From the NCBI RefSeq assembly GCF_030209435.1, contig NZ_JARVRX010000001.1, positions 682,001-746,000 of the forward strand: a stretch of 64,000 bases of DNA, written 5' to 3'. Shown here one piece after another: positions 1 through 8,304 of this stretch; position 1 is the stretch's first letter, and each line of letters begins with the position of its first letter. A model generated the notes under the pieces. The model was not told the origin of the DNA, ran no database searches, and saw only the letters and a list, made by a program, of their open reading frames with translations. The position numbers and the translations under genes are program-made. This DNA comes from Mycolicibacterium sp. lyk4-40-TYG-92. Lineage in GTDB: Bacteria; Actinomycetota; Actinomycetes; Mycobacteriales; Mycobacteriaceae.

Positions 1-98
1 TCGCGGTAGCCGGGCAGCTCCAGCAGCGCATCGGTGATTTGTTCCTGGGTGTATCGGTGGGGCGGCAGTTCGCTACGGACACTTGCGATTACGCTCAT
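1..98 (-). CDS. Type III polyketide synthase (chalcone/stilbene synthase family), N-terminal fragment
   Basis: Only the first 32 codons lie in the window; the gene runs off its left edge. The peptide starts [20 protein letters not shown], which resembles the N-terminus of mycobacterial type III polyketide synthases of the Pks10/Pks11/Pks18 group (an early PPHRY-S/T-Q segment). These enzymes condense a long-chain acyl-CoA with malonyl-CoA to make alpha-pyrones or alkylresorcinols. The catalytic Cys-His-Asn residues would lie outside the window. The start is supported by an AGGAGG ribosome-binding site five bases upstream. It is divergent from the endonuclease IV gene. The assignment rests on a short stretch. 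Confidence 0.7.
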   Translation of the reverse strand, partial: MSVIASVRSELPPHRYTQEQITDALLELPGYR

Positions 99-171
99 GT
101 TCCCTCCTCTGCCCAGACCACGAGATCGAGGCGTGCCGGGTTCACCGCCGCTACGAACTAGGCTGGGCCAC

Positions 172-921
172 ATGCTGATTGGTTCTCACGTCGACAACAC
201 CGATCCACTGGCCGCGGCCGCTGCCGACGGTGCCGATGTGGTGCAGTTCTTCCTGGGCAACCCGCAGAGCTGGAAGAAGCCCGCGCCGCGCGAGGACGCC
301 GAGGTGCTGCGGGCGTCCACGGTGCCGCTCTACGTGCACGCGCCGTACCTGATCAACGTCGCGTCGGCCAACAACAAGGTGCGCATCCCGTCGCGCAAAA
401 TCCTGCAGGACACGTGCGACGCCGCATCCGAGATCGGTGCGACGGCCGTGATCGTGCACGGCGGGCATGCCGACGACAACGACATGGAAGCCGGCTTCGA
501 GCGGTGGGTGAAGGCGCTCGACGCGCTCAAGACCGACATGCCGGTGTACCTGGAGAACACCGCCGGCGGTGATCACGCCATGGCGCGGCACTTCGACACC
601 ATCGCCCGGCTGTGGGACCGCATCGGCGACAAGGGCATCGGTTTCTGCCTGGACACCTGCCACGCCTGGGCGGCCGGCGAGGCGCTCGTCGACGCGGTGG
701 AGCGCATCAAGTCCATCACCGGGCGGATCGATCTGGTGCACTGCAACGACTCCCGCGACGCCGCCGGTTCGGGGGCCGACCGGCACGCCAACTTCGGTTC
801 GGGCCAGATCGACCCGCAGTTGCTGGCAGCGGTGGTGCGCGCCGCGGACGCTCCGGTCATCTGCGAGACGTCCGAGGACGGTCGCAAAGACGACATCGCG
901 TTCCTCCGCGACAATGTTTAG
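172..921 (+). CDS. nfo: Endonuclease IV (AP endonuclease family 2)
   Basis: A 249-residue cytoplasmic DNA repair enzyme that cleaves 5' to abasic sites in base-excision repair, using a three-metal (Zn) centre in a TIM barrel. Visible family motifs, in order, are VHAPYLIN (about 55-62), VHGGH (95-99), YLENTAGG (126-133), [10 protein letters not shown] (157-166, with metal-binding Asp and His) and a NDSRD...HANFGSG segment near 190-210. The ATG at 172 was chosen because the protein then begins MLIGSHV, where the family's first beta strand starts; the longer in-frame extension to 34 has no family-like sequence. The length is a little short for the family but typical of mycobacterial End (Rv0670). 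Confidence 0.93.
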   Translation: MLIGSHVDNTDPLAAAAADGADVVQFFLGNPQSWKKPAPREDAEVLRASTVPLYVHAPYLINVASANNKVRIPSRKILQDTCDAASEIGATAVIVHGGHADDNDMEAGFERWVKALDALKTDMPVYLENTAGGDHAMARHFDTIARLWDRIGDKGIGFCLDTCHAWAAGEALVDAVERIKSITGRIDLVHCNDSRDAAGSGADRHANFGSGQIDPQLLAAVVRAADAPVICETSEDGRKDDIAFLRDNV

Positions 922-952
922 TCACCGCCGCCAATTGTGATAGACACCACGG

Positions 953-2365
953 GTGCGAGACGCCAACACTGAGGTAGCAGAGACACCCGACGCCGGTTAC
1001 GAGCGTGGTCTGTCCGCCAGAACCGTGCAGATGATCGCGATCGGCGGGGCCATCGGTACCGGTCTGTTCTACGGCGCCGGCGGGGCCATCGAGAAGGCCG
1101 GCCCCGCGCTGATCCTGGCGTACCTGCTCGCCGGTCTGGCGGTTTTCGTCATCATGCGGGCGCTCGGTGAGTTGCTGGTGTACCGCCCGGTGTCGGGCAG
1201 CATCTCGGAGTACGCCGAGGAGTTCATGGGCCGGTTCGCCGGGTTCGCGAACGGGTGGACGTACTGGGCGGTGTGGGCGACGACGTGCATGGCCGAGATC
1301 ACCGTGGCCGGCAAGTACGTGCAGTACTGGCCGTGGGGTCATGACGTCCCGCAGTGGGTGACGGCGCTGGTCGTCCTCGTGGTGTTGTTCGTCGCGAACC
1401 TGATCTCGGTGAAGATCTTCGGTGAGGCCGAGTTCTGGTTCTCGATGATCAAGGTGACCGCGATCATCGGCATGATCATCATCGGCATCGGTGTGCTGCT
1501 GCCGATCGCCGGATTCGGCCCGGCCACCGGTCCGAGCCTGACCAACCTGTGGAACGACGGCGGCTTCTTCCCGACGGGCTTCAGCTCGGCATTGCTGAGC
1601 CTGCAGATCGTGGTGTTCGCCTACGTCGGTGTCGAGCTCGTCGGTGTCACCGCGGGTGAGGCCGAGAACCCCAAGGTGACGCTGCGCAAGGCCATCAACA
1701 CGCTGCCCTTCCGCATCGGCCTGTTCTACGTCGGCGCCCTGATCGTCATCCTGTCGATCCAGGGCTGGCGGCACTACCACGCCGGCCAGAGCCCGTTCGT
1801 CGCGGTGTTCCAATACCTCAACATCCCGGCGGCCGCGGGCATCGTGAACTTCATCCTGCTGACGGCGGCGCTGTCGTCGTGCAACTCGGGTATCTACTCG
1901 ACGGGCCGCATGGTGCGGAGCCTCGCCCAGCGCGGCGATGCCCCGGCCGGTCTGCAGACACTCAGCAGCCGGCACGTGCCGATGCTCGCCATCTGCTTCT
2001 CGGCCCTGACCATGGGCGTCGGCGTCCTGGTGAACTACCTGTCGCCCGACAAGGCGTTCGCGTACATCACCTCGGTGTCGACGATCGGCATCATCTTCGT
2101 GTGGGGCTCGATCCTGGTGTCGCACTTCATCTATCGCCAGCGGGTCGCCGCGGGCGTGTTGCCGGCGTCGGACTACCGCCTGCCAGGCGCGCCGTACACG
2201 ACGTTCCTGGCGCTCGGCTTCCTGGCGCTGGTCGTCGTGCTGCTGTTCTTCACCGACGACGGGCGGACCGCCATCCTGGTGGGTGCCATCTGGTTCGTCA
2301 TCGTGACGCTGGGTTACTTCGTGCACCGCGGCGATCGCGCCACCGAGGTCGTGACGCGCCACTAG
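953..2365 (+). CDS. APC-superfamily amino-acid permease
   Basis: A 470-residue inner-membrane transporter with about twelve hydrophobic segments. The signature GGAIGTGLFYG lies in the first transmembrane helix (about residues 25-35) and is characteristic of the amino-acid transporter (AAT) branch that includes AnsP, GabP, CycA and LysP. The conserved stretch GELLVYRPVSGSISEYA follows in helices 2-3. The substrate cannot be read from sequence. The GTG start at 953 lacks a convincing ribosome-binding site. In M. tuberculosis the equivalent position between endonuclease IV and fadE8 holds lpqP, so this gene is a lineage-specific occupant. Confidence 0.88.
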   Translation: MRDANTEVAETPDAGYERGLSARTVQMIAIGGAIGTGLFYGAGGAIEKAGPALILAYLLAGLAVFVIMRALGELLVYRPVSGSISEYAEEFMGRFAGFANGWTYWAVWATTCMAEITVAGKYVQYWPWGHDVPQWVTALVVLVVLFVANLISVKIFGEAEFWFSMIKVTAIIGMIIIGIGVLLPIAGFGPATGPSLTNLWNDGGFFPTGFSSALLSLQIVVFAYVGVELVGVTAGEAENPKVTLRKAINTLPFRIGLFYVGALIVILSIQGWRHYHAGQSPFVAVFQYLNIPAAAGIVNFILLTAALSSCNSGIYSTGRMVRSLAQRGDAPAGLQTLSSRHVPMLAICFSALTMGVGVLVNYLSPDKAFAYITSVSTIGIIFVWGSILVSHFIYRQRVAAGVLPASDYRLPGAPYTTFLALGFLALVVVLLFFTDDGRTAILVGAIWFVIVTLGYFVHRGDRATEVVTRH

Positions 2366-2416
2366 CCGCTATATACAGTTCTTGTGCGACTGTCGTGAAA
2401 GTGTAATAGTGGGGAC

Positions 2417-4039
2417 ATGGGTGATACGCATGTCGTCACGAACCAGGTTCCGCCACTCGAGAACTACAACCCCGCCACCTTCCCGGCGCTCGCCGAGGCA
2501 CTGATTCGCGAAGGCGGGGACTGGGGCGTCGACGAGGTCCACGAGGTCGGCGCGCTCGGCGGGAGCCGGCTGGCGCAGCGCTGGGGTGAGCTGGCGGACC
2601 GCAACGTCCCGATCCTGCACACGCACGACCGGTACGGGCACCGCGTCGACGAGGTCGAGTACGACCCCGCCTACCACCAGCTGATGAACGCCGCCGTGAC
2701 GCACGGCCTGCACGGCGCACCATGGGCCGACGACCGTCCCGGCGCCCACGTCGTCCGCGCGGCGAAGATGTCGGCCTGGACCCCCGAGCCCGGCCACGTC
2801 TGCCCGATCTCGATGACCTACGCCGTCGTCCCGGCGCTGCGGTTCAACCCCGACCTGTCCAAGGTCTACGAACCGCTGCTGACCAGCCGCGTTTACGACC
2901 CCGAGCTGAAAGTGCCTGCCACCAAAGCGGGTATCACCGCGGGCATGTCGATGACCGAGAAGCAGGGCGGCTCCGACGTGCGCGCCGGCACCACGCAGGC
3001 CACGCCCAACGGCGACGGCACCTACTCGCTGCGCGGCCACAAGTGGTTCACCTCGGCGCCGATGGGCGACGTGTTCCTCGTTCTGGCGCAGGCGCCCGGT
3101 GGGCTGTCGTGCTTCTTCCTGCCCCGCGTCCTGCCCGACGGAACCCGCAACCGCATGTTCATCCAGCGGCTCAAGGACAAGCTCGGCAATCACGCCAACG
3201 CCTCCAGTGAGATCGAATACGACGGCGCGACGGTGTGGTTGGTCGGCGAGGAGGGCCGCGGTGTGCCGACCATCATCGAGATGGTCAACCTGACCCGCCT
3301 GGACTGCACACTCGGCAGCGCCACCAGCATGCGCACCGGCCTGACGCAGGCCGTGCACCACGCGCAGCACCGGAAGGCGTTCGGCGCCTACCTGATCGAC
3401 CAGCCGCTGATGCGCAACGTGCTCGCCGACATGGCCGTCGAGGCCGAGGCCGCCACGATGCTGGCGATGCGGATGGCGGGTGCCACCGACCGCGCCGTCC
3501 GCGGCGACGAGCGCGAAAGCCTGTTCCGCCGGATCGGTCTGGCCGCGGCCAAGTACTGGGTGTGCAAGCGCGCGACGCCGCACGCCGCGGAGGCCATGGA
3601 GTGCTTCGGCGGCAATGGCTACGCCGAGGAATCCGGCATGCCGCGGCTGTACCGCGAGGCCCCGCTGATGGGCATCTGGGAGGGCTCGGGCAACGTCAGC
3701 GCGCTGGATACCCTGCGCGCCATGGCCACCAAGCCCGAGTGCGTCGAGGTGCTGTTCGACGAACTGACGCAGGCGCAGGACCCCCGGCTGGACGCCCATG
3801 TGAACGCGTTGAAGGCGCAGCTCACCGATCCGCAGACCCTCGAATACCGGGGACGCAAAGTGGCCGAGGACATCTCGCTGGCGCTGCAGGGCGCGCTGCT
3901 GGTGCGGCACGGTCACCCCGCGGTGGCCGAGGCGTTCCTCGTCAGCCGTCTCGACCGCCAGTGGGGCGGCGCATTCGGCACGCTGCCGACGGGCCTCGAC
4001 CTGGCGCCCATCATCGAACGCGCCCTCGTCAAGGGCTGA
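2417..4039 (+). CDS. fadE8: Acyl-CoA dehydrogenase of the AidB/FadE8 type
   Basis: A 540-residue FAD-dependent acyl-CoA dehydrogenase. The N-terminal 150 residues (PPLENYNPA..., then YDPAYHQLM and HGLHGAPW) are the extended helical region that marks the AidB subfamily rather than short- or medium-chain dehydrogenases. The substrate/FAD motif TEKQGGSDVRAGT lies near residues 179-191 and ECFGGNGYAEESGMPRLYRE near 395-414. AidB of E. coli belongs to the Ada response and binds DNA; whether this protein does so is unknown. The order fadE8-echA4-PaaX-like-echA5 matches Rv0672-Rv0675. The start has a GGGG ribosome-binding site directly upstream and a TGTAAT element close by, so the leader is very short. 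Confidence 0.92.
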   Translation: MGDTHVVTNQVPPLENYNPATFPALAEALIREGGDWGVDEVHEVGALGGSRLAQRWGELADRNVPILHTHDRYGHRVDEVEYDPAYHQLMNAAVTHGLHGAPWADDRPGAHVVRAAKMSAWTPEPGHVCPISMTYAVVPALRFNPDLSKVYEPLLTSRVYDPELKVPATKAGITAGMSMTEKQGGSDVRAGTTQATPNGDGTYSLRGHKWFTSAPMGDVFLVLAQAPGGLSCFFLPRVLPDGTRNRMFIQRLKDKLGNHANASSEIEYDGATVWLVGEEGRGVPTIIEMVNLTRLDCTLGSATSMRTGLTQAVHHAQHRKAFGAYLIDQPLMRNVLADMAVEAEAATMLAMRMAGATDRAVRGDERESLFRRIGLAAAKYWVCKRATPHAAEAMECFGGNGYAEESGMPRLYREAPLMGIWEGSGNVSALDTLRAMATKPECVEVLFDELTQAQDPRLDAHVNALKAQLTDPQTLEYRGRKVAEDISLALQGALLVRHGHPAVAEAFLVSRLDRQWGGAFGTLPTGLDLAPIIERALVKG

Positions 4040-4062
4040 TTTGTACATCCGAGCTGGGGGCA

Positions 4063-4128
4063 CCTCCCACTTGTGGGGGAACGCAAAACTGTCCCAAAAC
4101 CGCGGTTTTCGACAGTTTTGCGTCTGCT
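4063..4128. repeat. Composite intergenic palindrome (two adjoining inverted repeats)
   Basis: A short hairpin, CTCCCAC-TT-GTGGGGG (4064-4079), adjoins a nearly perfect long palindrome. Its outer arms are ACGCAAAACTGTC (4081-4093) and GACAGTTTTGCGT (4111-4123), and the inner palindrome is AAAACCGCGGTTTT (4096-4109). The 18-mer GACAGTTTTGCGTCTGCT at 4111-4128 recurs identically at 60067-60084. It sits between fadE8 and echA4. It could act as a transcriptional attenuator, but it looks like a dispersed palindromic repeat. Confidence 0.85.
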
Positions 4129-4146
4129 GGCGGGAAGGCTGAGCTG

Positions 4147-5061
4147 GTGGATTTCGACAATCTGAAGACCATGACCTACGAGGTCGCCGACCGCGTCGCC
4201 CGGATCACGTTCAACCGTCCGGAGAAGGGCAACTCGATCGTCGCGGACACGCCGCTGGAGTTGGCGGCCTGCGTCGAGCGGGCCGACCTCGATCCGAACG
4301 TGCACGTCATCCTGGTGTCCGGCCGGGGCGAAGGCTTCTGTGCCGGTTTCGATCTGAGCGCGTACGCCGACGGCACCGGGGCCGCCGGCGGAGCTGAGCA
4401 CCAGGGCACGGTGCTGGACGGCAAGACGCAGGCCGTCAACCACCTGCCGAATCAGCCCTGGGATCCGATGATCGACTACCAGATGATGAGCCGGTTCGTC
4501 CGTGGCTTCTCCAGCCTGATGCACTGCGACAAGCCGACCGTGGTGAAGATCCACGGCTACTGCGTGGCCGGTGGCACTGACATCGCATTGCACGCCGATC
4601 AGGTGATCGCGGCGTCCGACGCCAAGATCGGCTACCCGCCGATGCGGGTGTGGGGCGTGCCGGCGGGCGGGTTGTGGGCCCACCGGCTGGGTGACCAGCG
4701 CGCGAAACGCCTGCTGTTCACGGGCGATTGCATCACCGGGGCGCAGGCCGCCGAATGGGGTTTGGCGGTCGAGGCGCCGGAGCCCGAGGACCTGGATGAA
4801 CGCACCGAGCGGCTCGTCGCGCGCATCGCGGCCATGCCGGTCAACCAGCTGATCATGGCGAAGCTCGCGTGCAACACCTCGCTGCTGCAGCAGGGGATTG
4901 CGACCAGCAGGATGGTCAGCACGGTGTTCGACGGCATCGCGCGGCACACGCCCGAGGGGCATGCCTTCGTCGCCGACGCTGTCGAGCACGGCTTCCGGCA
5001 GGCGGTGCGGCACCGCGACGATCCGTTCGGTGATGCAGGCCGGGTGGCCTCCGGGGTCTGA
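4147..5061 (+). CDS. echA4: Enoyl-CoA hydratase/isomerase family protein
   Basis: A 304-residue crotonase-fold protein, probably acting on an acyl-CoA in beta-oxidation alongside FadE8. The first oxyanion-hole segment is seen as GFCAGFDLSAYAD (about residues 62-74) and the second as CVAGGTDIALHADQ (about 138-151). It is longer than a classical hydratase because of an insertion after the first motif (about 75-110). The usual catalytic Glu of the hydratase pair is not obvious, so hydratase activity should not be assumed. The GTG start was chosen for its GAAGG ribosome-binding site eight bases upstream. It ends five bases before the PaaX-like gene. Equivalent to Rv0673 by order. Confidence 0.88.
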   Translation: MDFDNLKTMTYEVADRVARITFNRPEKGNSIVADTPLELAACVERADLDPNVHVILVSGRGEGFCAGFDLSAYADGTGAAGGAEHQGTVLDGKTQAVNHLPNQPWDPMIDYQMMSRFVRGFSSLMHCDKPTVVKIHGYCVAGGTDIALHADQVIAASDAKIGYPPMRVWGVPAGGLWAHRLGDQRAKRLLFTGDCITGAQAAEWGLAVEAPEPEDLDERTERLVARIAAMPVNQLIMAKLACNTSLLQQGIATSRMVSTVFDGIARHTPEGHAFVADAVEHGFRQAVRHRDDPFGDAGRVASGV

Positions 5062-5066
5062 CGGCC

Positions 5067-5792
5067 ATGCCTGATCTGAAGCGGATGACCGCCCGGTCGG
5101 TGGTGCTCAGCGTTCTGCTGGGTGCCCACCCGGCGTGGGCGTCCGCGGCTGAGTTGGTCCGGCTCACTTCGGATTTCGACATCAAGGAGCAGACGCTGCG
5201 GGTGGCGCTGACGCGGATGGTCAGCGCCGGCGACCTGGTGCGCTCGGCCGACGGCTACCGCCTTGCCGACCGCCTGCTGGCGCGGCAACGACGGCAGGAT
5301 GCCGCCATCGACCCGAAAACCCGGCCATGGCGCGGCGAGTGGACGACGGTCGTCATCACCACCGTCGGCGCCGATGCCCGGACCCGGGCCGAGCTGCGAA
5401 ATGACCTGCTGCAGAACAGGTTCGGTGAGCTCCGCGAGGGTTTGTGGCTGCGCCCGGCCAATCTGGACACGCATTTTCCGGCAGAGATCACGGCGAACGC
5501 CCGCCTCCTGACCAGCCGGGACGACGACCCCGCCGGCCTGGCCGCCCTGCTGTGGGACCTGCCCGCCTGGGCCGCCACCGCACGGCAATTGCTCGACGAA
5601 ATCGGCTCGGCGCCAGACATCCCCGGTCGGTTCGTGGCCGCGGCCGCGATCGTCCGGCACCTGCTGGCCGACCCCGTACTACCTGCAGACCTGCTCCCGC
5701 GCGACTGGCCCGGCGAGCAGCTACGGCAGGCCTACGCAGACTTCGCCGCCGAACTGGTGGCGCGGCGCGACGAACCGATGGAGGCATCATGA
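5067..5792 (+). CDS. PaaX-family transcriptional regulator
   Basis: A 241-residue regulator resembling PaaX, the phenylacetyl-CoA-responsive repressor. A winged-helix region is seen in the first 70 residues (MTARSVVLSVLLG, then QTLRVALTRMVSAGDLVR), followed by the PaaX core containing WRGEWTTVVI (about 88-97) and a C-terminal helical domain with LPRDWPG (about 211-217). Its position between two enoyl-CoA hydratase genes, overlapping echA5 by four bases (ATGA), implies that it regulates this acyl-CoA operon, perhaps in response to a CoA thioester. The inducer is not known. Equivalent to Rv0674. Confidence 0.85.
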   Translation: MPDLKRMTARSVVLSVLLGAHPAWASAAELVRLTSDFDIKEQTLRVALTRMVSAGDLVRSADGYRLADRLLARQRRQDAAIDPKTRPWRGEWTTVVITTVGADARTRAELRNDLLQNRFGELREGLWLRPANLDTHFPAEITANARLLTSRDDDPAGLAALLWDLPAWAATARQLLDEIGSAPDIPGRFVAAAAIVRHLLADPVLPADLLPRDWPGEQLRQAYADFAAELVARRDEPMEAS

Positions 5793-6553
5793 CCGAACCC
5801 GTGCGCGTCGAGAAGAACGGACCGGTGACGACGGTCATCATCGACCGGCCCGGCGCCCGCAATGCCGTCAACGGGCCGACGGCAGCCGCGCTGTACCAGG
5901 CGTTCGACGAGTTCGACCGCGACGACTCCGCCGCCGTCGCGGTGCTGTGGGGCGCCGACGGAACCTTCTGTGCCGGCGCAGATCTCAAGGCGTTCGGCAC
6001 CCCGGAGATGAATCAGACGCACCGCACGGGGCCGGGGCCGATGGGCCCGAGCCGGATGATCCTGTCCAAGCCGGTGATCGCCGCGGTCAGCGGCTACGCC
6101 GTCGCCGGGGGACTGGAGCTGGCGGTGTGGTGCGACCTGCGCGTCGTCGAGGAGGACGCGACCTTCGGCGTGTTCTGCCGGCGCTGGGGTGTCCCACTCA
6201 TCGACGGTGGCACGGTCCGGTTGCCGCGGCTGATCGGACACAGCCGCGCCATGGACCTGATTCTCACCGGGCGTGCCGTCGATGCCGCCGAAGCACTGCA
6301 GATCGGTCTGGCCAACCGGGTCGTGCCGCACGGGCAGGCCCGGGAGAAGGCCGAAGAACTGGCCCATCAGCTGGCGGCGTTGCCGCAGTTGTGTCTGCGC
6401 GCCGACCGCATGTCCGCGCTGCGGCAGTGGGGCGAATCCGAGGAATCCGCAATGGATTTCGAGTTCGCCAGCCTGGTGCAGGTGGCCGAGGAGTCGCTCG
6501 CGGGCGCGCAGCGGTTCGCCGGCGGAGCAGGCCGGCACGGCGCGCAGGCCTGA
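5789..6553 (+). CDS. echA5: Enoyl-CoA hydratase/isomerase family protein
   Basis: A 254-residue crotonase-fold enzyme of standard length. The oxyanion-hole motifs are GTFCAGADLKAFG (about residues 55-67) and GYAVAGGLELAVWCDLRV (about 99-116); the region after GYAVAGG matches many EchA proteins. It is translationally coupled to the PaaX-like gene by an ATGA overlap and is the last gene of the fadE8 operon. It converges with the lipoprotein gene 3 bases downstream, with no obvious terminator between them. Equivalent to Rv0675. Confidence 0.9.
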   Translation: MTEPVRVEKNGPVTTVIIDRPGARNAVNGPTAAALYQAFDEFDRDDSAAVAVLWGADGTFCAGADLKAFGTPEMNQTHRTGPGPMGPSRMILSKPVIAAVSGYAVAGGLELAVWCDLRVVEEDATFGVFCRRWGVPLIDGGTVRLPRLIGHSRAMDLILTGRAVDAAEALQIGLANRVVPHGQAREKAEELAHQLAALPQLCLRADRMSALRQWGESEESAMDFEFASLVQVAEESLAGAQRFAGGAGRHGAQA

Positions 6554-6556
6554 GGG

Positions 6557-6988
6557 CTAACCCTTGGTGACGGTGTTGCCGGTCCCGGTGTTGGTGACCT
6601 TCGGTGACCCGTCCTTGTAGGTGACGGTGGCGTGCATGCCGACGACGTCGAGCTCCTGGTCGACCTTGTCGAACGTCACCTTGTTGTCGGTGCCGCCGAT
6701 GTTGGCCTTCGCGCAGGTGCCCTTGACGGTCAGCGTGTTGTTGGCGCCGCCCACGGTCAGCGATTTGCCGGTGCCGCAATCGATTTCCCGGGTGGTGCCG
6801 ACGGCGCTGTAATTGATGGTGTTGCCCACCTCGACCTGTGCCGTCGTCGGCGCGGCCGAGGTGCCTGCTGTGCCCGCGGCGCTCGAACTGTTGCCGCCCG
6901 ATTTGCTGTCCTGCGAACCGCAGCCGGTCAGCACCAGAGCGGCAGTGGCGACGATGCCCGCGGCCATCGCGATTCGGTTGGGGTTCAT
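6557..6988 (-). CDS. DUF3060 lipoprotein (Rv0679c-like)
   Basis: A 143-residue predicted lipoprotein. A signal peptide of about 22 residues ends in the lipobox LTGC (residues 20-23), followed by a Ser/Gly/Ala/Thr-rich linker (about 24-50) and a domain with repeated short beta-like units (VGGANNTLTVKGTC, GGTDNKVTFD) characteristic of DUF3060. Two cysteines flank the first repeats. It would be anchored on the outside of the plasma membrane. A GGGAGG ribosome-binding site precedes the ATG. It is paired with a second DUF3060 gene just upstream, matching Rv0679c-Rv0680c. No biochemical function is known. Confidence 0.85.
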   Translation of the reverse strand: MNPNRIAMAAGIVATAALVLTGCGSQDSKSGGNSSSAAGTAGTSAAPTTAQVEVGNTINYSAVGTTREIDCGTGKSLTVGGANNTLTVKGTCAKANIGGTDNKVTFDKVDQELDVVGMHATVTYKDGSPKVTNTGTGNTVTKG

Positions 6989-7036
6989 TCGGTGTCCCTC
7001 CCAGTCGGCGTTACCGGCACCCGGAGCGGAACCCGG

Positions 7037-7405
7037 TCAGGGGATCTTGTTGAGCCGGTTGCCCAATCCCAGTTGGTGACCGACGTCGATGAGTGCCGGA
7101 TCCCCATTGTGGAATATGACGGTCTGATTGAAGCCGTAAGCGGTGACGTCATTGACGATCGTGTCGGCGATGACGGTGTTGGACGAGCCCTGCACGGTGA
7201 CGGCCCAGCAGGTGCCGAACGCGGTGACGGTGTTGCCGCTCCCGTTGACGAACAGGGTGCCGCCGTGGCAGTCCAGGGTCTGGGTGATGCCCGTGCCGAC
7301 GATGTGGGTGTCGTCGTTGACCGCGGCGGCGTGGGGTGCACCGACGGCGAGTGGGACCATCAGCAGGCCGGCAACCAATGCGGTTCCCCACGCTTTGCGA
7401 ATCAC
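7037..7405 (-). CDS. DUF3060 secreted protein (Rv0680c-like)
   Basis: A 122-residue protein with a cleavable signal peptide (KAW start, hydrophobic GTALVAGLLMVPLAVG, AxA-type site near APHAAA at about 23-28) and no lipobox. The mature part has DUF3060 repeats (QTLDCHGGTLFVNGSGNTV, then FGTCWAVTVQGSSNTV) with two cysteines, as in its neighbour. The GTG at 7405 was chosen over an ATG further upstream because AAGGGG lies seven bases before it and the signal peptide then starts normally. It lies 48 bases upstream of the lipoprotein gene, probably co-transcribed. The function is unknown. Confidence 0.82.
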   Translation of the reverse strand: MIRKAWGTALVAGLLMVPLAVGAPHAAAVNDDTHIVGTGITQTLDCHGGTLFVNGSGNTVTAFGTCWAVTVQGSSNTVIADTIVNDVTAYGFNQTVIFHNGDPALIDVGHQLGLGNRLNKIP

Positions 7406-7647
7406 GATGGTCCCCTTCGTTCTGGGTCTGGCGATGACGTGCACCGGGGTGCGGTATCTGGGAGCCTACGTTGCGGGGTAGGTGCTGCGGAGGAGGTTGG
7501 TCCGTTCTGTGGGACTTGTCATGAGACGCGGTTACAAGATTCGCCCAAATGGCAACGTATCTGCAGCGTCCAGAGGTTAGAGTCATTAGTTAACTGGCTG
7601 CGCCGCGGCCGGTGGAACTCGAGATAGAACACCGGAGGATCGGGCAG

Positions 7648-8289
7648 ATGGCACCTCGGCCAGAGTCGCAAGCCGTTGGGGATGCCCGACCGGCTGCGCC
7701 GGTGCGGTCGCGGGCGACGGCACGCGCCACCAAGCTCAGCCGGGACTCTATCGTCAGCGCGGCCCTGACGTTCCTGGACCGCGAGGGCTGGGATTCCCTG
7801 ACCATCAACGCCCTGGCCAACCAGCTCGGCACCAAGGGCCCGTCGCTGTACAACCACGTGCAGAGCCTCGACGACCTGCGCCGCACTGTTCGGATGCGCG
7901 TCATCGACGACATCATCGGCATGCTCAATACCGTCGGCGAGGGCCGCAGCCGGGATGACGCCGTGATGGCCATGGCCAGCGCTTACCGCAGCTACGCCCA
8001 TCACCACCCGGGCCGGTACTCGGCCTTCACCCGGATGCCGCTGGGTGGTGACGACCCCGAGTACACCGCGGCGACGCACGCGGCGGCCGGCCCGGTGATC
8101 GCCGTCCTGGCGTCCTATGGACTCGATGGGGAGAACGCCTTCTACGCGGCGCTGGAGTTCTGGTCGGCCCTGCACGGTTTCGTATTGCTGGAGATGACGG
8201 GCGTGATGGACGGTGTCGACACCGACGTGGTGTTCACCGACATGGTGGTACGGCTCGCACGAGGGATGAACGAGCGCGACTCGGCTTGA
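7648..8289 (+). CDS. TetR-family transcriptional regulator (Rv0681-like)
   Basis: A 213-residue regulator. An N-terminal extension of about 30 residues precedes a TetR helix-turn-helix near 51-70 (LTINALANQLGTKGPSLYNH), followed by an all-helical ligand-binding domain with the WHG signature-like WSALHGFVLLEM near 176-187, typical of the TetR_C WHG group. The ATG was selected for its GGAGG site nine bases upstream. It is transcribed away from the DUF3060 pair and lies just before the SecD-like gene, 15 bases apart, so those two are probably co-transcribed. Position matches Rv0681, upstream of rpsL. Confidence 0.88.
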   Translation: MAPRPESQAVGDARPAAPVRSRATARATKLSRDSIVSAALTFLDREGWDSLTINALANQLGTKGPSLYNHVQSLDDLRRTVRMRVIDDIIGMLNTVGEGRSRDDAVMAMASAYRSYAHHHPGRYSAFTRMPLGGDDPEYTAATHAAAGPVIAVLASYGLDGENAFYAALEFWSALHGFVLLEMTGVMDGVDTDVVFTDMVVRLARGMNERDSA

Positions 8290-8304
8290 TCAGGGGAGCG
8301 CGTG

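Noticed and set aside
857..2362. A 501-residue reverse-strand frame over the amino-acid permease
   Set aside because: It is rich in Arg, Asp, His and Gln, typical of the antisense shadow of a real gene; the plus strand encodes a recognisable permease.
3235..4146. The upstream half of a 608-residue frame fused to echA4
   Set aside because: It is the shifted frame of fadE8; only the part after 4147 has enoyl-CoA hydratase sequence.
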